Source of the DNA: Blepharisma japonicum
Taxonomy: Eukaryota; Ciliophora; Heterotrichea; Heterotrichida; Blepharismidae
Direction of reading: 5' to 3'
Assembly: GCA_949751835.1 (NCBI GenBank)
Contig: CATKHK010000022.1
Span: 372,001-436,000, forward strand
Length of the DNA: 64,000 nt
The notes under the pieces were generated by a model. It ran no database searches. It was not told where the DNA came from and saw only the letters and a program-made list of their open reading frames with translations. A program made the translations under genes and the position numbers. Positions 52,407-62,072 of this stretch are shown piece after piece. Position 1 is the stretch's first letter; the number at the start of each line of letters is the position of its first letter.

Positions 52407-55400
52407 ATGCTTGATAGCCATATCGAACCCCTTCAAGTAATTTTGCGAGAAGGCGAGCAGCTGGGAGCCCTTTCTCCATTCGCGAGGCTTAACTTTCGCT
52501 ATTCCACTAGTGACAAAGGCAAAGAAAAAGACGCAACATCCATACTTGTAACTGCCGCTTCTCAACAGGGCGCAGAACAGTTACGCAGAGCTCTTGCAGC
52601 AAAGCGCAGAAACGATATTTCCCTTCACGTTTACCCAGACTTACCACAGATTCCTTCGTTCCTATCATGTGTTGATGACAGAACGAACAACAACATTTTG
52701 GACGACGTCGATGGAAAATTGCACGTCTTGATGTTCATGAACGACGTCAAAGAAAATAAGCAGCTCTTGGCCCAGCTTAACGACCTACAAGAACTCAAAA
52801 TCGAGCTGCACTTGTGTGTCTTTGGAATTGACATACAAAAGGTCAGAGACCAAACAAATAAAAACAAATGGTCCAAGTTCAAGATTTGCAGGACTGGAGG
52901 CCAAAAACAAGAAAAAGAGATGGCGAAGGAGCTGGGTATTGACAGGTTTCCGTATGGACTGCTGTTTTACAATAAAAGAATTGTCTCCAAAGGTGCGCTG
53001 AACATAGATGGCATTGAAAAGGCTTTGCAGCACTTGAATAAGCTGAACATGTTCGAAGCTGTGAACTTGATTTCGCTTCCGAACTTGCAAGGATGTGAAG
53101 TTTGGGACTCCCAGCAGAAAAGAGATGTAAACGTTATGTTGGAAGGCGAAGTTGTGCTTGAGTTCTGGGATGACACCTGCCAAGATGTCTTACACGATAA
53201 AGATCAGCTGATACAAAACTCTCAATATTTGAGAGGAATGAGATTCATCCAAGTTTATGCAGGATCATCAAAGCAGACCTTGAAGACTGGATTTAGACTA
53301 AAGCATCTGGGGCTTGAACACCCTACAGCTAAAAAGCTTCAAATTTTCGAGTTGCCTTGCACTTTTGTGCTTAGTGGTGGAAGAATCATTTGGAAAGGCA
53401 ACCGCCAGTTTGTAAATTTTCCAAAAGTTATAGAAAACCTCAAACGAAATAGGCCTTTAGAAGAAACCTCCCCGATATTTAAAGATGCCTGGAAAAAATT
53501 GAAAGAAACAGCACTAAAGGCACTTAATGAAGTTTATGCAAGTGATAAAGCAAATACCCCAACAATCCAATTCCATGCACAAACTGATGTTTTCTGCCAA
53601 GCTAGATCAGCAGAAAGATACAAATCTTATATTGCTGCCAATATAGCTAATGATAGACAAAAAGACCTTGCTATTAGGCTCTTCAATACTCTTGAGAAAA
53701 AGTTGCCAAATTTGAGATGTCTCTTTAGACATGTAGAATCTGGGGTTACTGGCAATCAATTTACTTTCAGAATTCCTCCTCCTGGGCAAGCTTCTAATAA
53801 TCCAAATGCCCAAAAAAGTTTAAACCAATCTCCTTCTAAAGGAAAAGTTCAAGATGCGAAGCCAGCAGCAAAGCCTGAAGACCCTAATACTCGAATCCTT
53901 GATAAACATGTGGAGCCTCTTCAAGTAATCTTAAGAGAGGGCGAACAGCTTGGAGGCCTTTCGCCATTTGCAAGACTCAATTTCCGATATTGTACAAGCG
54001 ACAATGGTAAAGAAAAAGATGCTACAAGCATTGTTGTAACTGCTGCGTCGCCTCAGGAAGAAGAAAAGATCCGTAAATCTCTAGCTGCCAAGCGCAGAAG
54101 TGATATATCACTACGTGTATACCAAGATTTGCCCCAAATACCTTTAACTATCTCAGTGGTCGATGATAAGACAAACAATAATATCCTTGATGATGTAGAT
54201 GGGAAGCTGCATGTCTTGATGTTCCTAAATGAAATAAAAGAAAATAAAGAAGTTTTAGCCCAGCTTAACCAATTAGAAGTACTAAAAATTGATCTGCATT
54301 TATGTGTGTTCGGAATGGACATGCAAAAGGTAAAAGACAAAGCAAATAAAAACAAGTGGTCTAAATTTAGACTTTGCAGGTCCGGAGGCCAAAAGCAAGA
54401 AAAAGAGACTGCAAGAGTGCTAGGAATTGACAGATTCCCATATGCAGTGCTTTTTTACAATAAAAGAATTGTTTCCAAAGGAGTGCTGAATATTGCTGAT
54501 ATCCAAAAAGCTCTACAGCACTTGAATAAGCTAAACATGTTTGAAGCAGTGAGCTTGATGGCTCTTCCAAACTTGCAAGGCTGCGAAGTTTGGGACTCTC
54601 AGCAAAAAAGAGACATAAATGTCATGCTGGAAGGTGAAGTTGTTCTTGAGTTTTGGGATGACACCTGCCAAGATGTTTTGCATGATAAGGATCAACTAAT
54701 CCAAGGATCAAAGCATTTACAAAGAATGAGATTTATCCAAGTTTATGCAGGGTCAGCCAAGCAGACTTTAAAAACTGGTTTTAGATTAAAGCATCTTGGA
54801 CTTGAGCATCCCACAGCCAAAAAGCTTCAGATCTTTGAGCTTCCTTGCACTTTTATAATCGAGAACGGTAGGATCATATGGAAAGGAAATCGGCAATATC
54901 ATGATTTCATCAAACTTGTGGATAACTTAAAAAAGAATAAGGCGCCAGACGAGCCAGTACCAATTTATAAAGATGCCTGGAAAAAACTAAAGGAAACTGC
55001 ACATAAAGCACTAACTGATGTCTATGCCAGTGACAAAGCAAGTGCTCCTCAGATTCATTTCCATGCTCAAACTGATGTTTTTTGTCAAGCCAGATCATCA
55101 GAAAGATATAAAGCTTACATTGCCGCAAACATTGCAAATGATCGGCAAAAAGACCTTGCAATTAGACTCTATAACACCCTTGAGAAAAAGCTGCCAAATT
55201 TGAGATGCTTGTTCAGACATGTTGAAACAGGAATCTTGGGGAATCACATTACGTTTAGACTTCCTCCACCTGGGCAAGCCCCTCAGCAAAAGCAAGCTCC
55301 ACAAAAAGGTTCAAATATATCTCCAACAAAAGAAAAACCAAAGGAAACCCCTAAGCCAGGTGCAAAGCCTGCAGATCCTAACACGCGTATTCTTGACAAA

Positions 55401-58400
55401 CATGTAGAGCCTCTTCAAGTAATCTTAAGAGAGGGCGAGCAGCTGGGAGGTCTTTCACCATTCGCAAGACTAAATTTCCGTTACTGTACCAGTGATAAGG
55501 GTAAAGAAAAGGATGCTACAAGCATACTTGTAACAGCAGCATCCCAACAAGAAGAAGAAAAAATTCGAAGATCTCTAGCTGCCAAGCGCAGAAATGACAT
55601 AGCACTTCGTGTATACCAAGACTTGCCACAGATACCTTTGACTTTAGCAGTTGTTGATGATAAAACAAATAATAACATTTTAGACGATGTCGATGGGAAA
55701 TTGCATGTCTTAATGATTCTAAATCAAGTTAAAGAAAACAAACAACTGTTAGCCCAACTTAACCAATTAGAAGAGCTAAAAATAGAACTGCACCTGTGTG
55801 TGTTTGGAATGGATATGGAAAAGGTCAAGAAAAAAGCTAATAAAAATAAATGGGCAAAATTCAGACTTTGCAGATCTGGAGGGCAGAAGCCAGAGAAAGC
55901 TATAGCCACTCAGTTTGGAATTGAGAAGTATCCTTATGGAGTTCTTTTCTACAATAAAAGAATTATCTCAAAAGGAGTGCTAAACATTGGAGATATAGAA
56001 AAGGCACTCCAGCACCTTAATAAGCTGAATATGTTCGAAGCAGTAAATTTAATAGCACTCCCTAACTTGCGAGGGTGCGAAGTGTGGGATTCTCAGCAGA
56101 AAAAAGATGTGAATGTCATGCTAGAAGGAGAAGTTGTCCTTGAGTTCTGGGATGATACCTGCCAAGATGTCCTACACGATAAAGATCAGTTAATTCAAGG
56201 GTCAAAACTTTTGCAAAGGATGAGATTCATCCAAGTTTATGCTGGCTCAGCCAAGCAGACCTTGAAGACTGGCTTCAGACTTAAGCATTTAGGCCTTGAT
56301 CACCCTACAGCTAAAAAACTTCAAATTTTTGAATTGCCATGCACATTTGTAATAGACAATGGAAGGATCATTTGGAAAGGAAACCGACAGTTTGTTGATT
56401 TTGTTAAACTCATTGATAATTTGAAAAAGAATAAAGCCCCAGATGAGCCAGTGCCAATTTTAAGAGATGCCTGGAAAAAACTTAAAGAAACTGCTCTTAA
56501 GGCACTAAATGATGTTTATTCAAGTGACAAAGCAAGTGCGCCTCAAATTCATTTCCACGTACAAACTGATGTTTTCTGTCAAGCAAGATCAGCAGAAAGA
56601 TATAAATCATATATTGCTGCCAACATAAGTAATGATCGACAAAAAGATCTCGCAGTGAGGCTTTTTAATACTCTTGAGAAAAAGTTGCCAAATTTGCGAT
56701 GTCTCTTTAGACATGTTGAAACAGGAGTGACTGGCAACCAATTTACTTTTAGACTTCCTCCACCGGGACAGGGGTCTCAGCAAAATCTAAATAAAAATCA
56801 AAAAATCTCTCCAGAACGCCAAAGACCTTCTCCTCAGCCAATGGCACATCAAGGCTCTTACGGTGGTGAAGCAAAGTATGGCTTTGATTTGGGAGGCCAA
56901 TTGTTGAGCATGTCCAATGAAATAAGTAATGAGAGCGATCATGGTAGAAGAGTGGACTTATTAAATAGATCTCTACAAAATCAAGAAGAGCTAAATAGGC
57001 AGCTCCAATATCAAGTCAAAGATTATGATAGGATTAGTGAAGTTGTAAAAGACCAGAGACAAGCCCTGAGTGAAAAAGATTCACTAATAGCGAAATTAAG
57101 AGCGAAACTTGCAGATTATAAAGACACTCCAGTTGAAAAACTACATTCAAGAGTCAACGAACTACTTAGTGACAAAATAAGGTTAGAATCTTTAGTTGCT
57201 GAGAGCGATAAAAAACTAAAAGAGCAAACAGCTAAGGCAAATAGGCTCAAAATTGATGTAGAGAGCAGCGAAGTGCTTTTAGAAAAGAGAGAGTCCCAAT
57301 TAAATATTTTGATCGGAAAAGTAAAAGCCCAGGAACATGAAATAATGACCTTGAAGTCTGAACTGAAAAAGAAGCAAACAGCACTATCTACTTTGGAATC
57401 TGAGCTTAAAGGCCTCAGACCTTATCAAGATGCAGACGAAGTGATCTTAAAGCAAAGTGACAATCTTCAAGATTTACATAAACAGATCATTGCCAAGAAC
57501 CACGAAATTTCAATGCTTAAAGAAGTAATTTCCAAATGGAAGCATGAATCTAGATCTCCAGAACCATACTCAACTAAATCCCAGCATAAGCTTCCATCAG
57601 TTAGAGGAGCAAGTAGTCTTGCCAACAGTGTAGAAGGAGGAAGCACCCGCTCCTGGTCTAAGAAGCTTGAAAAGAAAGGCTACAACTCCAGCTCTCACCA
57701 TTCAGACTATGCAGTTGAAGATTTCACCAGTCCAAAAATACACAACAAAGGCAAGAAATATGCGAAGCCAATTGTCCACGATGAATACGAAGAGTACGAA
57801 AGCTTCAGAGATTCAAAAAAGGCCAAATATAAAGAAGTCCCAGAAGACTACAATCTTCATCCTAGCATTCGTAGTGAATACGTAAAAGGCCATGCAAAGT
57901 ACGATGAGTACGAAAGAAGAGCAGCCTATGAAGAAGAAAAAGAAAGACACGCTGAGTACGAACGAATGAAGAAAGAGCACCAGCGATATCCTTCTGACAA
58001 CTCTGAATACGAATACAGGAAAAAACACGAATATCAAGAAGAGCATGAGAGGCACCCAAGTAAGCATAATACTTATGACTCAGAAAGGTATGAGCGTGAA
58101 AGAAAGCCTGAGAGACATGACAGTTATGGAAGGGATGAAAGCGACGAACGCCGCTATGAGAAAAGGCATGAATCGCTTGAAAGACAACAAAGGCATGACA
58201 CAATCCAAAAGGGGGATAAATATGACATTGACAGGGAAGAAAGATATGACAGAGATAAAGGAGAAAGGCATGAAACTGTTCAAAAGAGACATGATACTAT
58301 TGCCAAAGGCAGCGAGAAGAAGATTCAAAGCAATGCAGAGCTCAAGGGGGTAGAGAGCAGCAAGAAAGGCGAAAAAGGTGAAGTTAAGCAACAAATTAAG

Positions 58401-58736
58401 CCAGAAGACAAGAAAGGGAAGAAACAAGAAGAAACAAAAGGGAAGTATGAAGAAAAGAAAGGATCTCAGGCTAAGCAAGATCCAAAGAAAGACGCCAAAA
58501 AATACAGCGACTCAGACTCAGATTCTGATAGAGGAAGAAAAGGCAAGGATAAGCGCTCAAGCAGTCGAAGTTCAAGTGAAGATAAAAAAGTCAAGCATAG
58601 AAGCTCGAGTTCCTCTAGATCTCGATCAAATTCAAACAACAAAAAGAATAAAGGAAAAAGTGTACAACCACCTCCGCCAGCCCAACCAGCCAAAGGTGCA
58701 ACTGGCAAGGCAGCAGTTCCTGCAAAGAAACGGTAA
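52407..58736 (+). CDS. Giant three-repeat protein with thioredoxin-like folds, coiled coil and charged RS-like tail
   Basis: 2109 residues in one exon. Three tandem units of about 496, 498 and 460 residues begin at residues 2, 498 and 996. Within each unit two segments look like thioredoxin folds without CxxC: 'GKLHVLMFMNDVKENK'...'RFPYGLLFYNKRIVSKG' and 'EGEVVLEFWDDTCQDVL'...'ELPCTFVLSGGRIIWKGN' (cis-Pro-type loop, then a strand-turn-strand). The WCxxC position reads WDDTCQD. A conserved unit end (HAQTDVFCQARS, then NLRCLFRHVE and PPPGQ) follows. Residues ~1500-1720 form a coiled coil; the tail is K/E/H/Y-rich with an SR-like stretch (KRSSSRSSSED) and a Pro/Ala/Lys end. No known family; a structural scaffold is likely (inference). 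Confidence 0.85.
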   Translation: MLDSHIEPLQVILREGEQLGALSPFARLNFRYSTSDKGKEKDATSILVTAASQQGAEQLRRALAAKRRNDISLHVYPDLPQIPSFLSCVDDRTNNNILDDVDGKLHVLMFMNDVKENKQLLAQLNDLQELKIELHLCVFGIDIQKVRDQTNKNKWSKFKICRTGGQKQEKEMAKELGIDRFPYGLLFYNKRIVSKGALNIDGIEKALQHLNKLNMFEAVNLISLPNLQGCEVWDSQQKRDVNVMLEGEVVLEFWDDTCQDVLHDKDQLIQNSQYLRGMRFIQVYAGSSKQTLKTGFRLKHLGLEHPTAKKLQIFELPCTFVLSGGRIIWKGNRQFVNFPKVIENLKRNRPLEETSPIFKDAWKKLKETALKALNEVYASDKANTPTIQFHAQTDVFCQARSAERYKSYIAANIANDRQKDLAIRLFNTLEKKLPNLRCLFRHVESGVTGNQFTFRIPPPGQASNNPNAQKSLNQSPSKGKVQDAKPAAKPEDPNTRILDKHVEPLQVILREGEQLGGLSPFARLNFRYCTSDNGKEKDATSIVVTAASPQEEEKIRKSLAAKRRSDISLRVYQDLPQIPLTISVVDDKTNNNILDDVDGKLHVLMFLNEIKENKEVLAQLNQLEVLKIDLHLCVFGMDMQKVKDKANKNKWSKFRLCRSGGQKQEKETARVLGIDRFPYAVLFYNKRIVSKGVLNIADIQKALQHLNKLNMFEAVSLMALPNLQGCEVWDSQQKRDINVMLEGEVVLEFWDDTCQDVLHDKDQLIQGSKHLQRMRFIQVYAGSAKQTLKTGFRLKHLGLEHPTAKKLQIFELPCTFIIENGRIIWKGNRQYHDFIKLVDNLKKNKAPDEPVPIYKDAWKKLKETAHKALTDVYASDKASAPQIHFHAQTDVFCQARSSERYKAYIAANIANDRQKDLAIRLYNTLEKKLPNLRCLFRHVETGILGNHITFRLPPPGQAPQQKQAPQKGSNISPTKEKPKETPKPGAKPADPNTRILDKHVEPLQVILREGEQLGGLSPFARLNFRYCTSDKGKEKDATSILVTAASQQEEEKIRRSLAAKRRNDIALRVYQDLPQIPLTLAVVDDKTNNNILDDVDGKLHVLMILNQVKENKQLLAQLNQLEELKIELHLCVFGMDMEKVKKKANKNKWAKFRLCRSGGQKPEKAIATQFGIEKYPYGVLFYNKRIISKGVLNIGDIEKALQHLNKLNMFEAVNLIALPNLRGCEVWDSQQKKDVNVMLEGEVVLEFWDDTCQDVLHDKDQLIQGSKLLQRMRFIQVYAGSAKQTLKTGFRLKHLGLDHPTAKKLQIFELPCTFVIDNGRIIWKGNRQFVDFVKLIDNLKKNKAPDEPVPILRDAWKKLKETALKALNDVYSSDKASAPQIHFHVQTDVFCQARSAERYKSYIAANISNDRQKDLAVRLFNTLEKKLPNLRCLFRHVETGVTGNQFTFRLPPPGQGSQQNLNKNQKISPERQRPSPQPMAHQGSYGGEAKYGFDLGGQLLSMSNEISNESDHGRRVDLLNRSLQNQEELNRQLQYQVKDYDRISEVVKDQRQALSEKDSLIAKLRAKLADYKDTPVEKLHSRVNELLSDKIRLESLVAESDKKLKEQTAKANRLKIDVESSEVLLEKRESQLNILIGKVKAQEHEIMTLKSELKKKQTALSTLESELKGLRPYQDADEVILKQSDNLQDLHKQIIAKNHEISMLKEVISKWKHESRSPEPYSTKSQHKLPSVRGASSLANSVEGGSTRSWSKKLEKKGYNSSSHHSDYAVEDFTSPKIHNKGKKYAKPIVHDEYEEYESFRDSKKAKYKEVPEDYNLHPSIRSEYVKGHAKYDEYERRAAYEEEKERHAEYERMKKEHQRYPSDNSEYEYRKKHEYQEEHERHPSKHNTYDSERYERERKPERHDSYGRDESDERRYEKRHESLERQQRHDTIQKGDKYDIDREERYDRDKGERHETVQKRHDTIAKGSEKKIQSNAELKGVESSKKGEKGEVKQQIKPEDKKGKKQEETKGKYEEKKGSQAKQDPKKDAKKYSDSDSDSDRGRKGKDKRSSSRSSSEDKKVKHRSSSSSRSRSNSNNKKNKGKSVQPPPPAQPAKGATGKAAVPAKKR
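52410..53897 (+). repeat. Coding repeat unit 1 of the 2109-aa protein
   Basis: 496 codons, about 70-75% identical in protein to units 2 and 3, but with many silent differences in DNA. The first ~800 bp use more G/C-ending codons than the other units. Confidence 0.8.
53898..55391 (+). repeat. Coding repeat unit 2 of the 2109-aa protein
   Basis: 498 codons beginning LDKHVEPLQVILREGEQLGG. The linker to unit 3 is K/P/A-rich and variable in length. Confidence 0.8.
55392..56775 (+). repeat. Coding repeat unit 3 of the 2109-aa protein
   Basis: About 461 codons, without the long linker. It ends at 'FRLPPPGQGSQQ', after which the coiled-coil region begins. Confidence 0.8.
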
Positions 58737-58759
58737 TAAATAATTCTAATAATTCATAA

Positions 58760-59635
58760 TTATCTCAAATCTACAACTTCAAACCTTACTCCACTTTCAA
58801 TCCTTGCATTTCTGCTTTCTTCAAACAGGCCTTCAGAGTGTGGGTGAAAACCTCTTTCTCTGCATGCTCTGATTTCTTGCATCCCCCTCTCCGTCAGCTT
58901 GAAAACTCCAATTTGCTGTGGATGAAGTGGAGCATAAACAATTGCAACAGCTTCTGGAAGAAGTCACTGATAGCTTGAATGAGTGTGCATGTCAACTGAT
59001 GATAAAAATAAATCGTGCTCTGGATGAGTGTGGATTCAGCCTAACACCTGCCACTTGTGCTGCTCTAGAGCTGTAAATAGGGTCTCATCGTCTAAGCATT
59101 CACAAGTATCTGATGCGCCACGTTGTTTTGGTAAGATTAAGCCTTTAATTGTTAATTCTGTGTTCGATGGAATGCCTGCAAGGATGCCTAAAGTTTCAAT
59201 ATTGCGCTCGGTATTTGAAAAGGAAAGAGCAATGAAGTGGTCAATGAGTTCTTGTGGAATAATCAGTCTTTTTGGGATTTCTGCAGAGCTAAGCAGGCTT
59301 GGAACATTTTTATCGGCGTTTGTAACTGATCTAGAACAGTCAGATACTAAATTTCTAATCAAAGGAATATCCTGATTCAATTGGAAAAGCTGCTTTTTGT
59401 ACCCTATACTGTTGCAGGAATTGTGGCTTCGAATGTCTCGCATTAAATTAAGGAACATTTTAAATGCTGTATGTGCCTGCTTAGATCTTACTTCAATATA
59501 TTTCCCATGATTATACATGGAGTCCCCTCTTGCTTTTAGTTGATGAGCTTGCTGAATATAATCTTCAAGTCTCCTTCAGTTTTCAATAGGAATTGGTCGT
59601 ATAAAACTTTCTAATCTAGTTTCTACACTATCCAT
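58760..59635 (-). CDS. STAMBP: AMSH-type JAMM deubiquitinase
   Basis: 291 residues. AMSH removes K63-linked ubiquitin at endosomes together with ESCRT-0/III. The N-terminal helical region (about 1-100, starting MDSVETRLESFIRPIPIEN) corresponds to the USP8-dimer/MIT region. The JAMM domain (about 120-291) has 'ETLGILAGI', the metal site 'LGWIHTHPEHDLFLSSVD'-MHTH and the AMSH-specific end 'ACRERGFHPHSEG' ... VVDLR. TGA at 59036-59038 supplies the W of LGWIHTHP and two further TGAs are Trp. Standard-code reading would cut the enzyme exactly before its catalytic motif. Somewhat shorter than human AMSH (424 aa). Confidence 0.95.
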
Positions 59636-59777
59636 CTTAAAATAATTTATATATTAATTATATATTTAAAATATATCTAGGTGAATTTTTGATAGGAGTT
59701 CTAGTTTGAGATTATTCTCCTGACATTTGACGCTTCTAGCTTAACTAAGTATAGTTCATTCTAGGTGCTTTTCTTTA

Positions 59778-60629
59778 TTATTTCATTAAGCTCCTTTCAA
59801 ACGATTTTAGCTGGCTAATAAACCCCTCATTTGGAGATGCAGACTCTCTTTGAGTTTTTACAATCTCAAAAGCTTCCTCGAACCCTATTTTTCTAGATTT
59901 CATTAGATACATAATAACAAGAGTTGAAGATCTGCTTATTCCTTGGGCACAATGTACTAATACTCTATTGCTGCATTTACTTAAGGCCGTACTTATAAAG
60001 TCAAAAACAGTGCTGAAATGCCTTGATATATCTTCACGATTGCAGTCCTCCACTTGAAGTCTGAGATAAATTACCCCTTTGCTAGCAAATGGAGTTTCTG
60101 AGGAGTTTGTGGCATCAAGAATATGTGTTATTTTTAAGTTTTCTATAATCAATGGATCTTTTGCGTGATGTCTATCTCCGATATATAACTCAAGAGGGAT
60201 AATTTCACTTGGATAGCCTCATTTTGGAATATATGGATCATTAATTCCATAAGTGCAAAGAAAATAATATTTTGAAGCAAACTCCCTAAAATCATTCTGA
60301 AGTAAATGGACTTCCTTGCATTTGTCTGAAGTTAAAAGATAGCCTATTTCTCTTGCAAAAGCTACGCCTTCCGCACAATAAACAATAATATTTAGGAATC
60401 TCTTTCTATTTTCAAATAAATCATGACTTCCTCTGATATGTGTTCTAACTTCATCAATTGTGGGGGATTCTGAATATTTGTCAGAATAAGGAAGATTAAT
60501 TGATCTTAGAAGTCTCATTTGCGAATAATCTTCAGGATTCCTTAAATCAAAAACAACCCATCGTCTAGGAAAGTTCTGCATAAGGTTGAAAATATACTGA
60601 CAAGTGTTTTCACTCCTGCTCTGAGCCAT
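59778..60629 (-). CDS. MAP-kinase-phosphatase-like protein: rhodanese plus dual-specificity phosphatase
   Basis: 283 residues. The N-terminal rhodanese/Cdc25-like domain (about 1-130: 'RWVVFDLRNPEDYSQMRLLR', 'IIVYCAEGVAFAREIGYLL') corresponds to the kinase-binding domain of MKPs. The C-terminal DSP domain (about 145-283) has the active-site loop 'VHCAQGISRSSTLVIMYLM' (HCxxGxxR intact) and the general-acid region 'VEDCNREDISRHF'. TGA at 60219-60221 joins the two domains as Trp. Active dephosphorylation of MAPK-type substrates is expected; STYXL1-like pseudophosphatases differ by losing the Cys. Confidence 0.9.
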
Positions 60630-60688
60630 ATAAATGTGGATGTATCTTTTCTGATCAGCAACAATAAAAACGAGTTTATTAAGTTAAT

Positions 60689-61909
60689 TTAAAAAAAGTA
60701 GGACACAATGACTTCTGTGTAATCTCCGACCATCTTTAAAACAATGTCGCTTAGTTCTTCTTCTCTTTGTTTGTTCTTTAGAGATGGGCTTAATCCTAAA
60801 GCTTGCCTAATCGCTAGCATTACATTGTTGCTCAAGTTCCCATATGCTTTTCGAATTAATTCTTGGATCTCAATTTTTATCTCGCTATTGCCGTCTTTGT
60901 ATGAATAAGATCTTTTGTGGCCTAAAGATCTATGTGAAGCTGGAGACTGCGGTTGTGAAGCCATTAGTCTGACTCTCATGTCTTCTAGTTTGTGCTCATA
61001 CTTCTGCTTCAGTCTTTTTATCCTATTACTTTCTCTTTCACTCCACAAATGGCAAACTTTTGTAAGCAATTGGTTTATGACAGAGACAGTTAGATTTTTT
61101 CCATCTTTGAATTCTTTCATCACGTTGTAGACAGGGATTGGAATTCAATCTGAGTCTTCGCTTGAGTGGTTTGCCGCACATCTTTTCTTTCCACAGTTTC
61201 CTTTGTCTTGATGATAAGTAATTCCATTCGAATCCTGCACGAGACTGCTTAAATGTGCTAAGGATTTGCCTGACTTTATGATCTCAAAGAGCTTGCAATT
61301 GTCCTTATAAAGCCTCTTTATTTCTTGCTGGAGCGCTGGGATTTGTTTAACATATTCATAGGCTTGAACTGGCTCTCTTTCTGTGTCTTCGATTTCTTTC
61401 TCAGCAAAGCTTTGATCGCTTTGACCGCTTTGACTTTTCAAAATTGATTTCAGTTTTTCTTTTGTTTTTTCTTTTGCGTCCTTTAGAGCCGCGATTTCTT
61501 CATTTGCCATCTCTAAGCACTCTTTAAGAGATGATATTTCTTGGCAGAGCTTGTTTTCTTCTATATTTAAGTTTAAAATTTTTTTGCTTCATTCTTTGTT
61601 TTCGTTTAGCTTACTTTCATTTGTTTTTCCAAGCTCACACTCGAGATTTTTGATTTCTTTTTCTAGAGCTAAAGTTCTCTCATGCTCTTGTTCGAGTTTT
61701 GAGGATTTTTCTGAAATTTCTTCTAATATAGACTCCATTGCATCTTTGAGACTTTTATTCTCTGACTCTGTTTTTGCCAATCGATATTCAACAAATCTTA
61801 AACTTTCTTTCAGCTCATTGATTTCAGCTTTTGCGATTTGGAACTTCAAATAAAATTCATCTGATTGTCTTGATAGTTTCCCGGTAGTTTGTCTATTCGT
61901 TAAAGACAT
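60689..61909 (-). CDS. Coiled-coil protein, 406 aa
   Basis: Three open pieces join in one frame through TGA (Trp) at 61589-61591 and 61145-61147. Residues about 20-250 form a long coiled coil ('EINELKESLRFVEYRLAKTE', 'KLEQEHERTLALEKEIKNLE'). The C-terminal 150 residues are helical ('VSVINQLLTKVCHLWSERES', 'IRKAYGNLSNNVMLAIRQAL'). No family recognised. The gene ends 59 bp upstream of the next gene on the same strand. Confidence 0.75.
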
Positions 61910-62072
61910 TAATGCCTAGCTATAATAATTGCCATAAACATGGAATTGTGTTTTTTTAAAAAAGCCTGCATTCAAGATATTTAATAGATATTTATTGATA
62001 TGAGATGATAAATGGAATATTAATAGTAAAAAACTCTTTATTAATAAACCAAAATAGTTCTAAACAATTAAA

